From Spinacia oleracea (taxonomy: Eukaryota > Streptophyta > Magnoliopsida > Caryophyllales > Amaranthaceae): a DNA stretch of 64,000 bases. How positions within the stretch are numbered: position 1 is the first letter of the stretch; each line of letters begins with the position of its first letter. Location of the stretch: the NCBI RefSeq assembly GCF_020520425.1, contig NC_079491.1, positions 29,937,449 to 30,001,448 on the forward strand, read 5' to 3'. Under the pieces are notes generated by a model, which had not been told where the DNA came from, ran no database searches, and saw only the letters and a program-made list of their open reading frames with translations. Shown piece after piece: positions 44,393-55,526 of the stretch. The translations under genes were made by a program, and so were the position numbers.

Positions 44393-44919
44393 AGCGTAAT
44401 GAATTAGATCAATTTAGTTTGTAAATGATTTGGGTTAAATGGATTACAGGTTGTAAACGGTTCAGGTTAAACGGATTCCGGGTTGTACATTGTTCGAGTT
44501 GAAACAGTTTGGGTTGTAAACGTCTGGATTGAGACAATTCGGGTTGTAAACGGTCCGGGTTGAACAGATTTTTTCACGGGTTGAAACGGTTCGGGTCATT
44601 AACGAGTTTCGAATCCCTTCGGTTCGGATAGAAACGGTTCGTGTTGCTGCAGAACGGTTTGTTACGGGTTTTGGTTCTTAATCGGGTTAATATTTCCAAG
44701 TCGATTCGGGTTCAGATATCGGGTTCCAACTCATGGGTTATTAACTTTTCGAGTTCTAAACAAACGGATTAACCCAATGGATTCAACGGTTTGGGTTGAG
44801 AATTGAGTTATGGCAATCCATACGAATATGATTGACAAATTGGTGACTATTTCGTTTTCCCTACCACTGACCAAACAATCGAAGGATATACACTGCCTAC
44901 AAGTGGCTTTAATTGTTAT

Positions 44920-46169
44920 TGTTGACCCTGATTTTGGTTGATGACAAATAGCAAACTTCCTGATTAAATTTTCTGTTGTGTCTACAAGTAAAGTGTTTCT
45001 GTTCCAGAGAGGAACTTGAGATGGCTGCTGATATTCCTGAGGTGGAATGCGCAAAGCTAGGAACTCCAAGCTAATACACAACAGAGGAACAACAAAGCAA
45101 AGGAGGATGAAGTTTTCATGTGATGAGTTCCTCTGTCCCTTTAGAGGAACTCACCTGTTCCAGAGAAGGAACCATTGCAGCTGCTGAGTTGTAGCTCCAG
45201 TAAAAGAGCAAAACACGAACCTAGGTAGTTAAATACTCTTAGATTTCTGTGTAAAATAATAACAGCTATAAAGATACATTGTGGAACTAGGATGCTTGAT
45301 TTAATATTTATTAAGATTTTATCAAAATATTTAACAGCTAGTTTTAAGGGAAAATTACATAAATAAAGTGTCGTTTTATTTTCTTTAATGAAATCTATTT
45401 TTATCCTTTCTGTTAAAACAGTTTTACTTTCCCTAAAACTTCTCCTAAATATCTGATTTGATTTCAGTAAATAATTTCACAAATCTTTTAGTGGTTGACA
45501 AAATCTAAACCATGATTTTCTCTAAAAAAACCGTTTTAAAGGAAGTGGTCTTCCCTTGATCCACAAGTCATGGATCGTGGAGACCAAGTTTTTAGGAGTG
45601 GGGGTAGTTGAGATTTGAAGGGAACTAACCCTAAGGATCATCTCTATATAAAGAGTGGTTTTCCTTCTGGTAAAATTACACAAATATTCTACCTACTTTC
45701 CAATCTAGAAAAACGCTTTCAAAAGAGTTTATAAAATTGATTTGTGTCCTAGCAATATTCAAGTTCCTAAGTTCCACAAATATCAGAAGAGCTTTATTAT
45801 TAACTAGAGTTTTCAAAACAAAATTGTAATCTGAGTGAGTAGAGATTGAGTAATCTCGTAAAGGCTTTTGAGTTAAAGTCGTGAAAGAGAGGAAAAGAAT
45901 AGAGAGTAATCAGAGCAGATTACTGTGAGATACTTGAGATTGAGTGGAACTCAAGTTGTTATATTATTGTAATCGAGGAATTATTTTAATATAAAAAGGG
46001 TTTTGAGGTTTTCTCTTCTTGATTAGTGTCAAGAAGTTTCCTCAAATTGAGCAACATTCGTTTCTGTCTTTTTCAGTTCTTTATATTACCTTAAAAGCAA
46101 AGGAACTCACTCTAGTTCCGAAAACAATTCACCCCCCCCCCTCTTGTGCGTGTTCCTATTAGACTATCA
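44920..46169 (+). repeat. Element C 5' LTR (1250 bp)
   Basis: Begins TGTTGACCCTG, ends AGACTATCA. A TATATAAA box lies at 45645-45652, a plausible promoter core. A C-homopolymer near 46132-46141 varies in length between the two LTRs. Confidence 0.95.
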
Positions 46170-46171
46170 AT

Positions 46172-46184
46172 TGGTATTAGAGCC
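46172..46184 (+). other. Element C primer binding site
   Basis: TGGTATTAGAGCC, two bases after the LTR, differs at one base from the initiator Met-tRNA site TGGTATCAGAGCC used by element A. Confidence 0.85.
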
Positions 46185-46235
46185 AGTACTCAATAAAAAC
46201 ACAGGAAACCTTGTTTGAGTCTAGTTCCTGATAGT

Positions 46236-48062
46236 ATGAATACACAAGAGAAACTGGAAGAAGGCTACTCCACGCAAAGGCCACCTATGTTCAACAGCAA
46301 ATTCTACTCATACTGGAAGAACAGAATGGAGATATTCATCAAAGCAGAAAATTACCAAGTATGGCGTGTGATTGAAGTTGGAGACTTCGAGGTAACAAAA
46401 ACCAATGCAGAAAACGAGGTAGTTCCTAAACCAATGTCTGAATTCTCTAAAGAAGATTTTGATAAATATGAGATGAATGCTATGGCAGTTAAAATCTTGC
46501 ATTGTGGACTTGGACCCCATGAACACAATAGGGTCATGGGATGCAAGAACGCTAAACAAATTTGGGAATTACTACAAGTAACCCACGAAGGAACTAACGA
46601 AGTTAAACGTTCCAAAATTGATCTGTTAATGTCTAAATATGAGAGATTTGAAATGCTTCCAAAAGAAACTATTCAAGAGATGTTTACTCGTTTTGCTAAC
46701 ATAACAAATGAATTAGTTTCCCTTGGTAGAATCATTCCCACAGATGAACAAGTGAGAAAAATCCTAAGGAGCATGCCTCAAGATGATCGTTGGAGAACAA
46801 AGGTCACAGCACTGTTTGAGACCAAGGATTTCAGAAAATTCAACATTGAACAACTTGCTGGTTCCTTGATGACTCATGAACTGCATCTTGGAGCTGCTGT
46901 TCCCGAGAGCTCCAGAAACCGAGGGCTTGCTCTAAAAGCTGAGGAACTCGATGATTCTGAACCAGATGAAGAGGAGGCTGCTATGCTGGTCAGAAGAATG
47001 AGAAAACTCTACAGGAACTTCAAACCTGGCAACCAGAAAGGAAGGAACTTTACAAGGAAAACTGTCAGTTCCAAAACTGAGCAAGGTTGCTTCAAATGTG
47101 GAGAAACTGATCACCAAATTCGTGAGTGCCCTCAGTGGGAAAATGACAAAAGAAAAGGAAAGGAACAGGTCAAGGAACGCTACAATAAATCCACCTTCAA
47201 CAAGCCTAACTTCAAAAAGGCTATGATAGCTGCATGGGGCGAAGAAACTGATTCAGAAGATGATGAGGAACAACCAAATGAAGAAACTGCAAATCTTTGT
47301 CTTATGGCAAGAACAGAAGGAACTGAACAAGTTCCATCAGAAGAAGTAAGTTCCTCCACTCTTCAGTGTCTCTCAAAGTCAAAACTAATTGAACTATTGC
47401 TAGAAACTCTAGATGATTATAAAAAGCTAAGTATTTTAAAAGCACAAAGTGATAGAGCCTTGGAACTCAGTAAAGATCACATAAATTACTTGAACAACAT
47501 TAGATCTGATGTTCAAGGCAGGTTCTTTGAGTTGCTAGATAGAAATACCTCCATTAATGAGTCTTTTGAGAAAATTAGAAATGAGAACATACTTCTACAA
47601 GTGCAACTCAGTCAATATAAGATGTTTAACCTAAGTTTAGATCCCACAAAGTCCCTGGAGATTAAAATGGGAGTGTTCAACATCGACTTAGAAAGGTTGA
47701 ACAAAGATCTGATAACCACAAAGGAACAGAAAGAGAAACTAGAGAGGGAATTGGCCATGGCTAGGGCACAGAAACATCCACCTAAAGTTCCCCCCAAGTG
47801 GATTGAGAATGCTCAATCCAAGAGAACAGAAGGTCTAGGTTACAATCACAAAACCAATCATAAGAAAAAGTATGTGGAACTCCCTAGTGTAAAAGTCTGT
47901 TTCTCGTGTGGCAGTGGAAATCATGTAAGCACTGAATGCTCTAAAATGAAGGAACTAGATCAAAGAAACATAGATTATGTAAAGAAAAAGTGGGTTAAGA
48001 AGTCAGACATTGTAGTTGAAAAGGAACTCGAGGAAACTCGAGTTCCTGTAACTAATCTTTGA
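46236..48062 (+). CDS. Element C Gag, unspliced form with coiled-coil and second zinc knuckle
   Basis: Unspliced RNA encodes 608 residues from the ATG at 46236 ([17 protein letters not shown]). Residues 1-370 align with the Gag part of element A and contain the CCHC knuckle [14 protein letters not shown] (about 285). Residues 371-608 are encoded by the intron-like segment: a long charged helical region (about 380-540) with coiled-coil character, and a second CCHC knuckle [14 protein letters not shown] (about 554-567). A TGA at 48060-48062 ends the frame 11 bases before the putative splice acceptor. This would be a Gag-only product that assembles particles. As I recall, Sirevirus Gags often carry such an extended coiled-coil part. 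I infer that it is the alternative to the spliced Gag-Pol. Confidence 0.85.
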   Translation: MNTQEKLEEGYSTQRPPMFNSKFYSYWKNRMEIFIKAENYQVWRVIEVGDFEVTKTNAENEVVPKPMSEFSKEDFDKYEMNAMAVKILHCGLGPHEHNRVMGCKNAKQIWELLQVTHEGTNEVKRSKIDLLMSKYERFEMLPKETIQEMFTRFANITNELVSLGRIIPTDEQVRKILRSMPQDDRWRTKVTALFETKDFRKFNIEQLAGSLMTHELHLGAAVPESSRNRGLALKAEELDDSEPDEEEAAMLVRRMRKLYRNFKPGNQKGRNFTRKTVSSKTEQGCFKCGETDHQIRECPQWENDKRKGKEQVKERYNKSTFNKPNFKKAMIAAWGEETDSEDDEEQPNEETANLCLMARTEGTEQVPSEEVSSSTLQCLSKSKLIELLLETLDDYKKLSILKAQSDRALELSKDHINYLNNIRSDVQGRFFELLDRNTSINESFEKIRNENILLQVQLSQYKMFNLSLDPTKSLEIKMGVFNIDLERLNKDLITTKEQKEKLERELAMARAQKHPPKVPPKWIENAQSKRTEGLGYNHKTNHKKKYVELPSVKVCFSCGSGNHVSTECSKMKELDQRNIDYVKKKWVKKSDIVVEKELEETRVPVTNL

Positions 48063-48073
48063 TTTCTTTACAG
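47346..48073 (+). other. Putative retained intron separating gag from pol
   Basis: The donor is GAA|GTAAGTTCC (47346) and the acceptor TTTCTTTACAG|GTT (ends 48073). A branch-point-like ACTAAT at 48051-48056 lies about 20 bases upstream of the acceptor, followed by a pyrimidine-rich tract. The length of 728 nt is not a multiple of three, so gag and pol are in different frames unless it is removed; removal joins codon GAA to GTT in frame. Element A lacks exactly this segment (junction 6570/6569). The match to GT-AG rules and to the element A junction makes splicing the simplest reading. Confidence 0.85.
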
Positions 48074-51000
48074 GTTCTAGTGAAGAGGAACAGCTCGTGG
48101 TATCTCGACAGCGGGTGTTCCAAACACATGACAGGAGACAAATCAAAATTCCTCTCGCTAGAAGCCTACAATGGAGGAACTGTGACCTTTGGAGACAACA
48201 TGAAAGGAGAAATTGTCGGAATTGGAAAAGTCGGAAGGTCAAGTTCCTATGCAATTGAAAATGTATTTTTAGTCGAGGGTTTAATGCACAGTCTACTAAG
48301 TATTTCACAATTTTGTGACAAAGGAAACTCTGTAAGTTTTACTTCTGAAAATTGTCAAATCATTAATAATCACACTGGGAAGGTTATCTTGGAAGGAACT
48401 CGTAAAGGGAACACATATTCTGTGGATCTCAATACAGTTCCCAGGAACAATTTAACCTGCCTCAGTGCCTTTGAAGAAGATTCCCTATTATGGCACCGGA
48501 GGTTTGGACATGCTAGTTTCTCACTGCTTGACAAACTAAGATCAAAGGAACTAGTTCGAGGACTCCCCTCAATCAAGTTTCTAAATGATAAAGTGTGTGA
48601 TGCATGTGCAAAAGGCAAGCATGTCCGAAGTTCCTTTAAGCCTAAGAAATTGGTAAGCACCACAAAACCTTTAGAACTCATCCATATGGACTTGTGTGGC
48701 CCAATGAGAATTCAAAGCAGAAGTGGGAAGAAATATGTTTTGGTTATTGTTGATGATTACTCCCGTTTTACTTGGGTCATATTTCTAACAAGCAAAGACG
48801 AAACGTTTGATGAGTTTGTTGCATTTTCAAAGAAAATCCAGAAAACTACAGGTCATCAACTGATCCACATTAGATCTGATCATGGAACAGAATTTGAAAA
48901 CTACAAATTCGATGAATACTGCAAGGAACAAGGTATGGACCACAATTTCTCAGCTCCCAGAACTCCACAACAAAATGGAGTTGTTGAGAGGAAAAATAGA
49001 ACCTTAGAAGACATGGCAAGAACCATGTTAATAGCCAGTTCCTTACCTAGGAACTTCTGGGCTGAAGCAGTTAACACAGCTTGTTATATTATAAATAGAG
49101 TTATGATTCGAGCTATCCTAAACAAAACTCCCTATGAGCTACTAAAAGGTACAAAACCCAACATCTCTTATTTTAGAGCTTTTGGTTGTAAATGCTTTGT
49201 TCACAACAATGGCAAAAGAAACTTGGGAAAGTTTGATGAAAGAAGTGATGAAGCAGTGTTCCTAGGTTATGCCTTAAATAGCAAAGCCTACAGAGTATAT
49301 AATAAAAGGACAATGTGTGTAGAAGAAAGTGTTCACATAATTTTTGATGAATCTAACAAATTTGATGCAGCACAGGAACAAGAAAGTTTCGAAATTGGTT
49401 TGTCCCGTATCTCAGATAATGATGAAGAGGTTCATCCAATCAAACAAACAGCTAAAGAAACAGTTCAACAGAATCAACAAGTTCCAATTCAAGAGGAACA
49501 ACCAGAAGGTCCAGTTCCAGAAGAACCTGAAACAGCATCTGAACCCGAGGAACTCTATGGCTCACAACAAGGAACTGAGATCACAGAAGGAACAGAAGGA
49601 GCTACTACAACACCAGTTGCACAATTTCAACCCAAACCTTGGAAGCATCAGAGTTCCCATCCAATAGAACTCATTATGAGTGATATTAGAAAAGGAACTC
49701 AGACGAGATCCCAACTAAGGAACTTCTGTGCAACTCACGCATTCCTCTCCATGATTGAACCAAGGAACCACAATGAAGCCTTGGAAGATGCTGACTGGAT
49801 AATTGCTATGCAAGAAGAGCTGAATGAATTCAAAAGAAACAAGGTATGGCACATGGAACCCAAGCCAAAACATCAAAAGGTGATAGGACTGAAATGGGTG
49901 TTCCGGAACAAAAAGGATGAACATGCAACAATCATAAGGAACAAAGCAAGGTTAGTAGTTAAAGGTTATAATCAACAAGAAGGTATTGACTTCGAAGAAA
50001 CCTTTGCTCCTGTTGCTAGACTAGAAGCCATTAGAATTTTAATTGCCTTTGCTGCATTTATGGGTTTTAAACTTTATCAAATGGATGTTAAGTGTGCCTT
50101 TTTAAATGGGTTCCTAGAAGAAGATGTATATGTGGAACAACCCCCTGGATTTGAAAATCCTGAATTTCCAAACCACATATACAAATTAGACAAAGCACTC
50201 TATGGACTAAAACAAGCTCCTAGGTCTTGGTATGAAAGACTTTCAAAGTTCCTTTTAGAAAATAATTTTAAAAGAGGTAGAATAGATAAAACTTTGTTTC
50301 TAAAATCAAAAGGAACTGACTTATTAGTTGTTCAGATTTATGTAGATGATATATTATTTGGGGCAACTAATGAAAATCTGTGCAAGGAATTTGCAAATCT
50401 AATGAGCAGTGAATTTGAAATGAGCATGATGGGGGAACTCAACTTTTTCCTTGGTCTACAAATCAAACAAATAGAAGAAGGAATCATGATCCACCAGCAA
50501 AAATATGTGAAGGAACTCCTAAAGAAATATGAGCTAGATTCTGCAAAAGTAAATCACACTCCCATGGGAACTGCCACCAGATTAGACACAGATCCTAATG
50601 GGAAGAGTATAAATCAAACGAAATATAGAGGTATGATTGGATCACTCTTATACTTAACTGCTAGTAGACCTGACATTTCTTTTAGTGTAGGACTATGTGC
50701 AAGATTCCAATCCAATCCAAAGGAGTCTCACTTAACTGCTGTAAAAAGAATACTTAGATATCTCAAAGGAACTGATGATCTATGCCTATTCTATCCAAGA
50801 AGTGGATCATTCGAGCTAAAAGGATATGCTGATGCTGATTATGCAGGTGACCTAGTAAACAGAAAAAGCACATCAGGTATGGTACAGTTCCTAGGTCCAT
50901 GCATGGTTTCTTGGGGTTCCAAGAAACAGAACACTGTTGCTCTATCCACAGCTGAAGCTGAGTATGTAGCTGCTGCAGCTTGTTGCTCACAAATTCTATG

Positions 51001-51283
51001 GATAAAACAACAGTTAAGAGATTTTGGTATTATCTATGATTGTGTTCCTATATTTTGTGATAACACTAGCGCTATCTGTATTTCAAAAGATCCGGTTCAT
51101 CATTCCCGGGTCAAACACATTCACATTAGACACCACTTCCTTAAAGACAATGTTGAGAAAGGTTTAATTAAATTAGATTTTTGTCAAACTGATTATCAAA
51201 TTGCTGATATTTTGACTAAGCCCTTAAACAAGGAGAAACATGAGAAAATGAGGATGGAACTCGGAATGATCAAAATAAGATAA
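48074..51283 (+). CDS. Element C Pol (second exon of the predicted Gag-Pol)
   Basis: Protease, integrase, RT and RNase H, 1069 residues after the predicted acceptor; joined to Gag residues 1-370 this gives about 1439 residues, against 1434 in element A. Motifs: protease [14 protein letters not shown] near the start; integrase [17 protein letters not shown] and the DDE residues ([23 protein letters not shown]); [15 protein letters not shown] (about 50337-50370); RNase H with YADADYAG and CDNTSA. No stop or frameshift is seen. It lacks its own ATG: the open frame begins at a TTG at 48059, so translation must come from spliced RNA, or by a frameshift or reinitiation. Confidence 0.93.
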   Translation, partial: VLVKRNSSWYLDSGCSKHMTGDKSKFLSLEAYNGGTVTFGDNMKGEIVGIGKVGRSSSYAIENVFLVEGLMHSLLSISQFCDKGNSVSFTSENCQIINNHTGKVILEGTRKGNTYSVDLNTVPRNNLTCLSAFEEDSLLWHRRFGHASFSLLDKLRSKELVRGLPSIKFLNDKVCDACAKGKHVRSSFKPKKLVSTTKPLELIHMDLCGPMRIQSRSGKKYVLVIVDDYSRFTWVIFLTSKDETFDEFVAFSKKIQKTTGHQLIHIRSDHGTEFENYKFDEYCKEQGMDHNFSAPRTPQQNGVVERKNRTLEDMARTMLIASSLPRNFWAEAVNTACYIINRVMIRAILNKTPYELLKGTKPNISYFRAFGCKCFVHNNGKRNLGKFDERSDEAVFLGYALNSKAYRVYNKRTMCVEESVHIIFDESNKFDAAQEQESFEIGLSRISDNDEEVHPIKQTAKETVQQNQQVPIQEEQPEGPVPEEPETASEPEELYGSQQGTEITEGTEGATTTPVAQFQPKPWKHQSSHPIELIMSDIRKGTQTRSQLRNFCATHAFLSMIEPRNHNEALEDADWIIAMQEELNEFKRNKVWHMEPKPKHQKVIGLKWVFRNKKDEHATIIRNKARLVVKGYNQQEGIDFEETFAPVARLEAIRILIAFAAFMGFKLYQMDVKCAFLNGFLEEDVYVEQPPGFENPEFPNHIYKLDKALYGLKQAPRSWYERLSKFLLENNFKRGRIDKTLFLKSKGTDLLVVQIYVDDILFGATNENLCKEFANLMSSEFEMSMMGELNFFLGLQIKQIEEGIMIHQQKYVKELLKKYELDSAKVNHTPMGTATRLDTDPNGKSINQTKYRGMIGSLLYLTASRPDISFSVGLCARFQSNPKESHLTAVKRILRYLKGTDDLCLFYPRSGSFELKGYADADYAGDLVNRKSTSGMVQFLGPCMVSWGSKKQNTVALSTAEAEYVAAAACCSQILWIKQQLRDFGIIYDCVPIFCDNTSAICISKDPVHHSRVKHIHIRHHFLKDNVEKGLIKLDFCQTDYQIADILTKPLNKEKHEKMRMELGMIKIR

Positions 51284-51677
51284 ATGCAAAAGTGAAGTTC
51301 CTCTGAAGACAAAGACAACAACAATGGTGTATGATACTGATTATTTCAAACACAATTTTCGTGTGCAAACACAGTTGAAGCTTACCATCGTAAAAGATCG
51401 ACTCACTCAACACTTAAGCCAGGTAAGCAACTCCCTAACAAATCAGTAAATATTAGAAAATTAACCAAGCAATTTTTATTATTTTTTTTAAAAAAGTTGT
51501 TACGATTTTAAATTTTTAAATAAACAAAATCCTATTTTTTCGTTCCAAATCAAATCAGCAATATAAAAGAAACACTTCACCTTCCATCCATTCCCCTTAC
51601 TCAAATTCCCTCATCTTCCACACGGTTTCTCCCACTTAACCTCTTAAATTCCCCACACCTATAAAACGCCTAAAACC
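51284..51677 (+). other. Spacer between pol and the third ORF of element C
   Basis: Two things here are conserved in element A: a donor-like AGGTAAGCA (51421-51429; A at 3247-3239) and a CACCTATAAAA box just before the ORF start (51657-51667; A near 2984-2974). Either could serve expression of the third ORF. Otherwise AT-rich. Confidence 0.45.
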
Positions 51678-53363
51678 ATGAGCACCTCAAATCACACCAT
51701 CAAATTCCTCCAACTCAAAAGAAAAAGAAACCCTAACTCTCCGATTCCGATGGAAACCTCACCCGCTCAATCACCAACCAAATCACCATCACCACTCCAA
51801 ATTCAACCACCCCCTGTACTCGCCCTCACCTACGGCGATTGGACCGACCAACCAATGGAAACCCAAAGTCCCACTCCACCACCTGGCCGTCGATCTTCCT
51901 CAAGAACCAAGAGACAAAAAATCGACAAGTCTGAGGAACAGGAGGCTGAAACTCAGGGGGAAACAGAGAAGCTAGAGGAACTGGAAAAGGGTCTCACTGG
52001 TGGATTTGCGATCAACTATGTGTGGTGCAAATCGGAAAAATTGGAATAGCTCGTTGGGATTCTTGATCACCAACAATGGGTAAGCCTCTTTGATATACAT
52101 GCAAGACTACCAATCTATCCCTTAGCTGTCAATGAATTCTGTGATCATTTCGAGTGCAAAGATGGGGTTGTTTCCAGCATTGTAAATGGAACTCAAATTT
52201 CTTTTGATGCAACTTATTTGTCCAATCTGTTTGGTGTACCCAATGAGGGTTTTGAGGAATATGTGAAAAAGAAAACCACAATCACAATAAATGAAGTTGA
52301 TAGTAATCAAATTGTGGCAAACATAGGGGGAAATCTCAAAGAATCATCTATCACTAACCACAATCTTCTTTCACCACTCCACAAATTGCTTTTCAACCTT
52401 GTCTGGAGGGGGGTAGTTCCTAGGACTCAAAAGAGGGACGATGTCAGTTTTTATGATGCATGTCTAATCTACTGCCTTGAGTTTGATGTTCCAATCAATT
52501 TTCCAGCCATCATGATCAAACACCTAGCCCACTGCATTTCTGGTAAATACAAAATTGGGTATGGTTCCCTACTCACTGCCATATTCAACAACTTCGCAGT
52601 TGACCTGAGTTCCTATGAATCCCAACCCCTAACCCCTTCTCAAATTATTCAAGAAAAATTCCTAAGAAATCTGAAGTTGGTTGTAGTGGATAAAGTGTTA
52701 AGTTTCTCTGGAAAAAGGGAGGTAGAACCTGAAGTTCCTAGCTTGGAGGAAACTGTGTCATTAAAAACAAAGAGTGTTCCTAAGAGGGGTCATAGAAAAA
52801 GTATGAGAATTGCTACCAGACCTTGCAAAGTTCCTGCTCCACCTGTTTATATGGATATCACCTGTGAAGAAGAGGAGGAAGAGGACACAGGAACTAAGCC
52901 AGTTCCACAGGACAAACAGGAACTGACAAAGATTCTTAGGACCAAATCACCAGTTCCTAAGAAACCTGCGTCTGTTCCTTTCACCAAAGGAACTGGAACC
53001 ACTCCTGTTCTTCAAGCTGTTTCTACTAAAACTCCAGGCTCTCTGGGTGGTTTTGCTGGTTTCACTGGTTCCTCTGGGTTTGGAACACCACCAGTTACTG
53101 CTGAAAAATTCCAGGAGCTCCAGGATTCAGTGATGCGCTTAAATGCACTACAGGAGGGATCTAACCTTCGAGTTCAACAAATGCAGACACAATTGAACAC
53201 CTTGGTCAATGCAGTTCAAACACTCCAAACCAACCTCCAACAATATGCTGATCAAGCCAACACCACTCGCACTGAGATTCTGCAGAAAATCAACAACCTT
53301 GAATCCTTTGAGGAAGTTGTGGTGGAAGAAACTGCTGCCTCAGATTCTCCTAACCAAGCCTAA
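51678..53363 (+). pseudogene. Third ORF of element C, interrupted by one TAG
   Basis: Homologue of the third ORF of element A: 562 codons in one frame from the ATG at 51678, with a TAG at 52047-52049 (codon 124) as the only interruption. The layout is the same: Ser/Pro-rich start with KRKRNP and KRQK basic clusters, a globular middle with WRGVVPRTQKR, a linker rich in Pro/Thr/Glu, and a coiled-coil tail ending NNLESFEE. Sequence is well preserved after the stop, so the stop is recent or suppressed. Function unknown; possibly a captured domain of the 'putative plant transposon protein' type. Confidence 0.8.
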
Positions 53364-53848
53364 ACAACCCTTCATATCTTTTATATTAACTGCTGTTATG
53401 GAACAATTTTTTTTGGTTTTGTATAACTAAACAATGGGAATCCTCCCTTTTTGCTTAAATTTTTCAAACTTGCTTGGTTGAAAATCTACATATTGCTGTT
53501 TATATGGTTGTTGCTTCTCGGATTATTATGTTGTGTAAGCAGGTACAATACTTTGAGGCTAGCTTGACTTGCCAAACGTTGATCGTAGGGCACTGTGTTT
53601 GGAATATATGTATCTGCATTGCTCTTTTTGTTAATGTCAACAGGGGGAAGATCACTGAGCAAACTTCTTAAGGAGATCAAACTTTGTTTGACACTCGGAC
53701 TCTTCATGTTCTATCCACTGTAAGGGTAAATTTTTTTTTTTTTGCTTTCAATTTTATTATCTTGTTTATTTTTGTTACTATCCACACTTCATCAACTCCA
53801 TGTGATTTAATCTCTTATGATAAAAAGTTTGCGGATGTTGTCATCACC
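53364..53848 (+). other. 3' untranslated region of element C
   Basis: No coding potential. The section near 53560-53650 (GCCAAACGTTGATCGTAGGGCACTGTG, in pieces) is conserved with element A at about 1055-1085 in reverse, so it is retained internal sequence upstream of the polypurine tract. Confidence 0.5.
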
Positions 53849-53863
53849 AAAAAGGGGGAATAT
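53849..53863 (+). other. Element C polypurine tract
   Basis: AAAAAGGGGGAATAT directly before the 3' LTR; identical to the tract of element A. Confidence 0.85.
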
Positions 53864-55113
53864 TGTTGACCCTGATTTTGGTTGATGACAAATAGCAAAC
53901 TTCCTGATTAAAGTTTCTGTTGTGTCTACAAGTAAAGTGTTTCTGTTCCAGAGAGGAACTTGAGATGGCTGCTGATATTCCTGAGGTGGAATGCGCAAAG
54001 CTAGGAACTCCAAGCTAATACACAACAGAGGAACAACAAAGCAAAGGAGGATGAAGTTTTCATGTGATGAGTTCCTCTGTCCCTTTAGAGGAACTCACCT
54101 GTTCCAGAGAAGGAACCATTGCAGCTGCTGACTTGTAGCTCCAGTAAAAGAGCAAAACACGAACCTAGGTAGTTAAATACTCTTAGATTTCTGTGTAAAA
54201 TAATAACAGCTATAAAGATACATTGTGGAACTAGGATGCTTGATTTAATATTTATTAAGATTTTATCAAAATATTTAACAGCTAGTTTTAAGGGAAAATT
54301 ACATAAATAAAGTGTCGTTTTATTTTCTTTAATGAAATCTGTTTTTATCCTTTCTGTTAAAACAGTTTTACTTTCCCTAAAACTTCTCCTAAATATCTGA
54401 TTTGATTTCAGTAAATAATTTCACAAATCTTTTAGTGGTTGACAAAATCTAAACCATGATTTTCTCTAAAAAACCGTTTTAAAGGAAGTGGTCTTCCCTT
54501 GATCCACAAGTCATGGATCGTGGAGACCAAGTTTGTAGGAGTGGGGGTAGTTGAGATTTGAAGGGAACTAACCCTAAGGATCATCTCTATATAAAGAGTG
54601 GTTTTCCTTCTGGTAAAATTACACAAATATTCTACCTACTTTCCAATCTAGAAAAACGCTTTCAAAAGAGTTTATAAAATTGATTTGTGTCCTAGCAATA
54701 TTCAAGTTCCTAAGTTCCACAAATATCAGAAGAGCTTTATTATTAACTAGAGTTTTCAAAACAAAATTGTAATCTGATTGAGTAGAGATTGAGTAATCTC
54801 GTAAAGGCTTTTGAGTTAAAGTCGTGAAAGAGAGGAAAAGAATAGAGAGTAATCAGAGCAGATTACTGTGAGATACTTGAGATTGAGTGGAACTCAAGTT
54901 GTTATATTATTGTAATCGAGGAATTATTTTAATATAAAAAGGGTTTTGAGGTTTTCTCTTCTTGATTAGTGTCAAGAAGTTTCCTCAAATTGAGCAACAT
55001 TCGTTTCTGTCTTTTTCAGTTCTTTATATTACCTTAAAAGCAAAGGAACTCACTCTAGTTCCGAAAACAATTCACCCCCCCCCCCTCTTGTGCGTGTTCC
55101 TATTAGACTATCA
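53864..55113 (+). repeat. Element C 3' LTR (1250 bp)
   Basis: Same termini as the 5' LTR. Differences seen by eye include A/G in AAATCTATTT versus AAATCTGTTT, a one-base A-run indel and a one-base C-run indel. The GTTAT duplication follows. Confidence 0.95.
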
Positions 55114-55118
55114 GTTAT

Positions 55119-55378
55119 AAACCAAATTTAACCTCTCATTTTGAGTATAACCCTTGGAAAATTTTATCAACGACCTAAAATAGTCGACATTCTTAAATAT
55201 ATATTGTTTCGGGTATGAAACGATGTCATGATGATGGTATGAGCGTCCTTGGTGTCTTGAGTTTCGGCCGCGTACAGTGCCTATAAGATGAACTCTGGGT
55301 CGAGGGGGGATCCCTGAGGCAAAGCCTCCAACGCTCAAGTCAATACAATTGATGTATAATTGAGAGTATTTTGGGAGG

Positions 55379-55421
<43 letters not shown>

Positions 55422-55526
55422 GTGGCTTTTCTAGGGTTAGAGAATGACCCATTTTACCTTGTCCCATAAGGGGTATATATAGTGCCTTTTTAGACCTTTG
55501 AAACATCTGAATGACAAGTGGGAGAC
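55119..55526. other. LTR-like fragment with (GA)n microsatellite
   Basis: Contains about 18 GA units (55381-55416) and, on the minus strand, a TATATAC box in a context typical of LTR leaders. No termini can be defined. Confidence 0.4.

Larger units (their letters stand above)
41812..44830. mobile_element. Second hAT-like CGGGTT-repeat element, nested insertions
   Basis: Starts TAGGGGTATCAATTCG at 41812, resembling the terminus of the 39317-40350 element. It continues with the same kind of CGGGTT/CGGATT-rich interior until about 42250 and again at 44400-44810, where GAGAATTGAGTT replaces the expected right terminus. The middle was entered by a solo LTR (42579-43959) and a GGCCCG-rich element (44109-44392). 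No target duplication is apparent, so the right boundary is uncertain. Confidence 0.5.
44920..55113 (+). mobile_element. Element C: complete Sirevirus-like Ty1/copia retrotransposon (10.2 kb)
   Basis: Both LTRs are 1250 bp and the element is bounded by the five-base duplication GTTAT (44915-44919 and 55114-55118). Order: LTR, primer site, gag, intron-like segment, pol, third ORF, polypurine tract, LTR. The LTRs differ at about five substitutions and two homopolymer indels by eye (about 0.4 percent), so it is young but older than element A. It is a close relative of element A in gag-pol and third ORF, with a partly diverged LTR. Confidence 0.97.

Noticed and set aside
48059-48073. Independent translation start of element C pol
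   Set aside because: The frame opens with TTG only and the five codons are the putative intron end. No ATG lies near, so splicing or frameshifting is more likely than a separate start.
3381-51283. Elements A and C as an assembly duplication
   Set aside because: They differ in LTR sequence and length, in the presence of the 728-nt segment, at many scattered codons and in orientation, and C has its own target duplication. They are separate insertions.
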